Part shown: in pieces, positions 61,324 to 64,000 of the stretch
How the letters are laid out: each line of letters begins with the position of its first letter
Position numbering within the stretch: position 1 is the stretch's first letter
Assembly: GCF_018394335.1 (NCBI RefSeq)
Contig: NZ_CP074572.1
Coordinates: 1,116,001 to 1,180,000 of the forward strand
Length of the DNA stretch: 64,000 bases
Reading direction: 5' to 3'
From: Shewanella dokdonensis
GTDB lineage: Bacteria; Pseudomonadota; Gammaproteobacteria; Enterobacterales; Shewanellaceae
Position numbers and translations under genes: made by a program
The notes under the pieces: generated by a model
What the model was told of the DNA's origin: nothing
Database searches by the model: none
What the model saw: only the letters and a program-made list of their open reading frames with translations

Positions 61324-61869
61324 CTAGAATGCCATATGCAAGTTCAAGCCGATACTACCACCTTCCGCGTAAGCAGAAACCTGCACACCATGATAAGGCT
61401 CAGTAAAGTAACGGGCGTTAAGATAGCCGATCAAGGCACCTGCAACGACATCCTTAGTGTAATGCCGATCCGATTGCACCCGCGTCCACCCCACATAACT
61501 AGCTGCGGCATAAAATGGCAGAGCACTTTTCCAGCCATAACGTTGCTGGATATAAGTGGCCGCAGAAAAAGTTAATGAAGTATGCGCCGAAGGAAAGCTG
61601 TCGTTACTGTTGCCGTCTGGGCGCCGTTCATGGATGGTATATTTAAGCAGTTCGGTGGTCAGTAATGTGCTCCCCATCGACCAGTAAAACTGTTGCTGAC
61701 CTTCACTATCATCCTTCCATTGGCTCATGCCCCAGGCCAGTGCCGGAACCAGTACTAATCCCACATCACCCGAGGTTTCAATTGTGCTGTTAGCTGCCTG
61801 AGCATTGACGTGATACATCATCGCGCCGCTCACTATTGCAGCGGTAAACAGTGATTGAAAATATTTCAT
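61324..61869 (-). CDS. PAP2 superfamily phosphatase
   Basis: 181 residues from ATG 61869 (AAGGGAA upstream), which gives a signal peptide (MKYFQSLFTAAIVSGAMMYHVNAQA); an ATG at 61890 is also in frame. The three PAP2 motifs are there: KYTIHERRPDG, SFPSAHTS and SDRHYTKDVVAGALIG. Probably a lipid phosphatase facing the periplasm, near dgkA in function. Confidence 0.85.
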   Translation of the reverse strand: MKYFQSLFTAAIVSGAMMYHVNAQAANSTIETSGDVGLVLVPALAWGMSQWKDDSEGQQQFYWSMGSTLLTTELLKYTIHERRPDGNSNDSFPSAHTSLTFSAATYIQQRYGWKSALPFYAAASYVGWTRVQSDRHYTKDVVAGALIGYLNARYFTEPYHGVQVSAYAEGGSIGLNLHMAF

Positions 61870-62187
61870 CGCTTCCCTTGTTTTATCCATAATTAGCACG
61901 GTTAACTACATGCTGTGCTGAGAGTCAGACAGGCCAAACTAGGGGGCAAAAATTAAGTGATAATTAACGCTCTGTAAATATCCCGTCACAATTTTTAAAC
62001 GGTGGCAGCTGGAAATGCTGTCAAAAAACCCTCATTAACGATAAGCAAAGCCGCACTCACCCCGCCACCATGCCATTAAAGTACAGATGCCAGCATAAAA
62101 ATTTTTGACTGACTATCTAAAAAAACATCGCACAGTTACAATCCCAAGCTCGCTCATTTTATTAACATTTCAGGTTTAACAACACAG
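61870..62187. other. 318-bp divergent gap
   Basis: Promoter region of the PAP2 gene and of the MFS gene. AT-rich. CTGTAAATATCCCGTCAC at 61972-61989 resembles a PHO box only weakly. I see no RNA gene here. Confidence 0.5.
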
Positions 62188-63459
62188 GTGTACAGCGATA
62201 TTACCTTTGCCCGCTTTCGGCAATTTCCCCCATTAATGTGGGTACTGCTGTTAGGGTCATTCTTTACCCGTGGCAGCTATTTCATGGTATGGCCTTTTTT
62301 GGCGGTGATCTTATATGAAAAATTCGCGCTAACCGCGACACAGGTGGGCCTAGTGCTGTCAAATGCTGCGATAATTGCGGTATTTACCAGCTTTATTGGC
62401 AGTTCGCTCTCTGACCACTTTGGCCGCCGCAGGCTGATGTATTTCACCGGGGTGCTGTATGTCATCTCTTTTTCACTATTGGCGCAGGTAAATTCGGTCA
62501 GTGGTTATGTGGTAGTGATGACGCTTTGTGCCATAGCCACCTCGCTATGGCGCCCACTAACGGCGGCGACTATCGGCGATATCATCGCCGAACCGCAGAC
62601 CCGAGAACTGGCAATGCAGTCTTTGTATTTCATGGTCAACGCGGGTTGTGCTGTCGGCCCTATGGCCGGGGTCTGGATGGGTTTGACCGGAAAACAATCC
62701 AGCTTTTATATTACGGCGGTCGCCTTTGCCTTACTGATATTGATGCTGCATTGGGGCTTCAAACGGCAGCAACAAAGACCCATTGTTCAGCTTGATAATG
62801 CTCAGCCAACGGCCAAATACGGCATGGGAATGACGCTGAAAGTGCTGCTAGCCGACAGACTGCTGCAGTGCCTGATCCTAGCAAATATTCTTTGCATGTT
62901 TATTTATGCCCAAACCGATAGCTCGTTGGTCCAGTATCTGACACGTGCAGAGGCTCCGGGACTGTTGTCGTTAATCTCAAGCATTATCTTTACCAATGCC
63001 TGTGTCATTATTTCATCGCAGTTTCTGCTACTGAAATTGTTAGCGAGTTATCCACTGACACGGCGCATTCAGATTGGCTTACTATTGCTGTTGGTGTCGC
63101 AGCTGTGGCTGGCACTAAATCCTATAGAGCTGTTCTGGGGCTGGATTGGTGCCATTGTGGTACTCAGCCTAGGGGAAACTATTCTGTTTCCTACCATGAA
63201 CGTACACATCGACAGACTGGCACCTGATCATCTGCGTGGGGCCTATTTTGGCGCGGCCTCAGCCTATGATTTCGGCTTTGCACTGGCTCCTCTGGGCGGT
63301 GGGATCATTCTTGATCACTGGGGTGGCCCGGCGCTATTTGTCACTGCAGCCTCGCTAACGGTACTGGTTATCTATTTGTACCGCATATTAGATCGTCTGC
63401 CGCGCCCGGACTTCACCAGTCTGAGTAAACCCCAATCCGATAGCCCTCGCGTGGACTGA
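62188..63459 (+). CDS. MFS transporter
   Basis: 423 residues, twelve membrane helices, with the MFS loop motif SDHFGRRRLMYF between helices 2 and 3. Start GTG 62188 with a weak ribosome site. Sequence resembles the MdtH-type drug exporters but the substrate is not clear. Unbroken. Confidence 0.85.
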   Translation: MYSDITFARFRQFPPLMWVLLLGSFFTRGSYFMVWPFLAVILYEKFALTATQVGLVLSNAAIIAVFTSFIGSSLSDHFGRRRLMYFTGVLYVISFSLLAQVNSVSGYVVVMTLCAIATSLWRPLTAATIGDIIAEPQTRELAMQSLYFMVNAGCAVGPMAGVWMGLTGKQSSFYITAVAFALLILMLHWGFKRQQQRPIVQLDNAQPTAKYGMGMTLKVLLADRLLQCLILANILCMFIYAQTDSSLVQYLTRAEAPGLLSLISSIIFTNACVIISSQFLLLKLLASYPLTRRIQIGLLLLLVSQLWLALNPIELFWGWIGAIVVLSLGETILFPTMNVHIDRLAPDHLRGAYFGAASAYDFGFALAPLGGGIILDHWGGPALFVTAASLTVLVIYLYRILDRLPRPDFTSLSKPQSDSPRVD

Positions 63460-63588
63460 TTGGTATCAGCATGCTGATACCAGGCCTCTCGCCTGACCAC
63501 TCAGTTTATTTTCAACATTCGCGACTATAGTTAACGCTGGAAATCACTGGCAGTTAAGCTGCCATTCACTATTCCAAGGAGCCTGCGA

Positions 63589-64000
63589 GTGAGAAAAACC
63601 ATGTTAGTTCTGCTCAGCCTACTGCTGCCGATGGGGTCAGCACTGGCTGAAGCCAATAAACCGTTATCGGCGGAAGTTCTGTGGCAGCTTAAACGTATTG
63701 GGACACCCGTGGTCGCCCCTTCTGGCAATCACATCGTTGCCCCGGTCACGGAGTACGATGTTAAAACCGATAAAAGTTCGACCCAGCTATGGTGGTTTAC
63801 CGCGAATAAGCAACAGCAACGACCATTAACTATTGCCGGGATAAAAGTCAGTGAACCTGTATTTTCCCCGATGGCAACACGTTGGCATTTATCAGCAAAC
63901 GCAATGATGACGAAGCGGGTCAAATATACCTGTTGCCGTTGGACCGTCCTGGTGAAGCGCAACGACTGAGTGAAGTCCCCAGTGGTGTTTCTGCTCTCAA
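63589..64000 (+). CDS. S9 family (prolyl oligopeptidase-type) peptidase, N-terminal part, frame broken once
   Basis: GTG 63589 follows AAGGAG by 8 bp and starts a signal peptide (ending ALAEAN). The propeller start PLSAEVLWQLKRIGTPVVAPSG is typical of secreted acylaminoacyl/dipeptidyl peptidases. The frame stops at 63969 as read; one more C near 63870 gives VFSPDGNTLAFISKRNDDEAGQIYLLPLD and stays open to the right edge. The catalytic domain is outside the window. Confidence 0.8.

Noticed and set aside
61972..61989. PHO-box-like CTGTAAATATCCCGTCAC before the PAP2 phosphatase
   Set aside because: Only 5 of 7 matches in each half, unlike the clear site at 10117.
1..64000. Mobile elements, prophage, CRISPR, tRNA or rRNA genes
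   Set aside because: No transposase or integrase frame, no regular repeat-spacer pattern and no tRNA-like arms were seen; composition is even and gene order is core-like.

Overview
The window looks like chromosomal DNA of a Shewanella-type marine gammaproteobacterium. The main reason is gene order: glnE, ygiF, DUF47-pitA, a YgiM-like SH3 protein and putA lie together, and Shewanella-typical families (DUF3581, DUF2956, a 1058-residue PutA without DNA-binding domain) recur. I see no rRNA, tRNA, CRISPR array, insertion sequence or prophage.

Layout. 1-1681: N-terminal part of glnE (minus). 1904-8541: an envelope-stress locus on the plus strand in two transcription units: lipoprotein, DUF350, membrane aminopropyltransferase, then DUF2170 (YjfI), PspA, DUF2491 (YjfK), a tandem ribbon-helix-helix-like protein and a K+ channel. 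It sits between ygiF and glnE, and its promoters carry three perfect copies of a 13-bp palindrome. 8562-12263: ygiF, then DUF47-pitA behind a PHO box. 12387-18442: SH3 protein, putA, a dicarboxylate symporter and a NifX-like protein. 18656-22178: cydDC. 22370-26737: DUF3626, RhlE-type helicase, 2H phosphoesterase, ferritin/VIT1 fusion. 26902-33980: ggt, ohrR-ohr, GFA protein, DUF3581, an ABC exporter, DUF2956 and a winged-helix protein. 34217-37099: UspA, SpoIIAA-like protein, aldehyde dehydrogenase, and a PspB-like protein behind a sigma-54 type promoter. 37169-40047: btuF and a chemoreceptor. 40563-47885: an export operon (membrane-fusion protein, ATPase, two FtsX-like permeases, sigma-54 response regulator, histidine kinase) that appears to control itself. 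48092-51589: chemoreceptor, lrgAB, glutathione peroxidase. 51776-60864: B12 salvage and uptake genes (cobC, btuD, btuC, cobT, cobS, btuR) divergent from B12-dependent metH, with MetJ- and CRP-like sites between them. 60940-64000: dgkA, PAP2 phosphatase, MFS transporter and the start of an S9 peptidase.

Data quality. About 22 genes are broken by roughly 30 small indels. Most are one base short in a homopolymer, and restoring that base reopens a conserved, full-length frame. I therefore read them as sequencing or assembly errors, not pseudogenes, and annotate each gene over its full span. Function links: B12 uptake and salvage feed MetH; DUF47 pairs with PitA; OhrR controls Ohr; PspA-family and PspB-like genes mark membrane-stress functions at two separate places.
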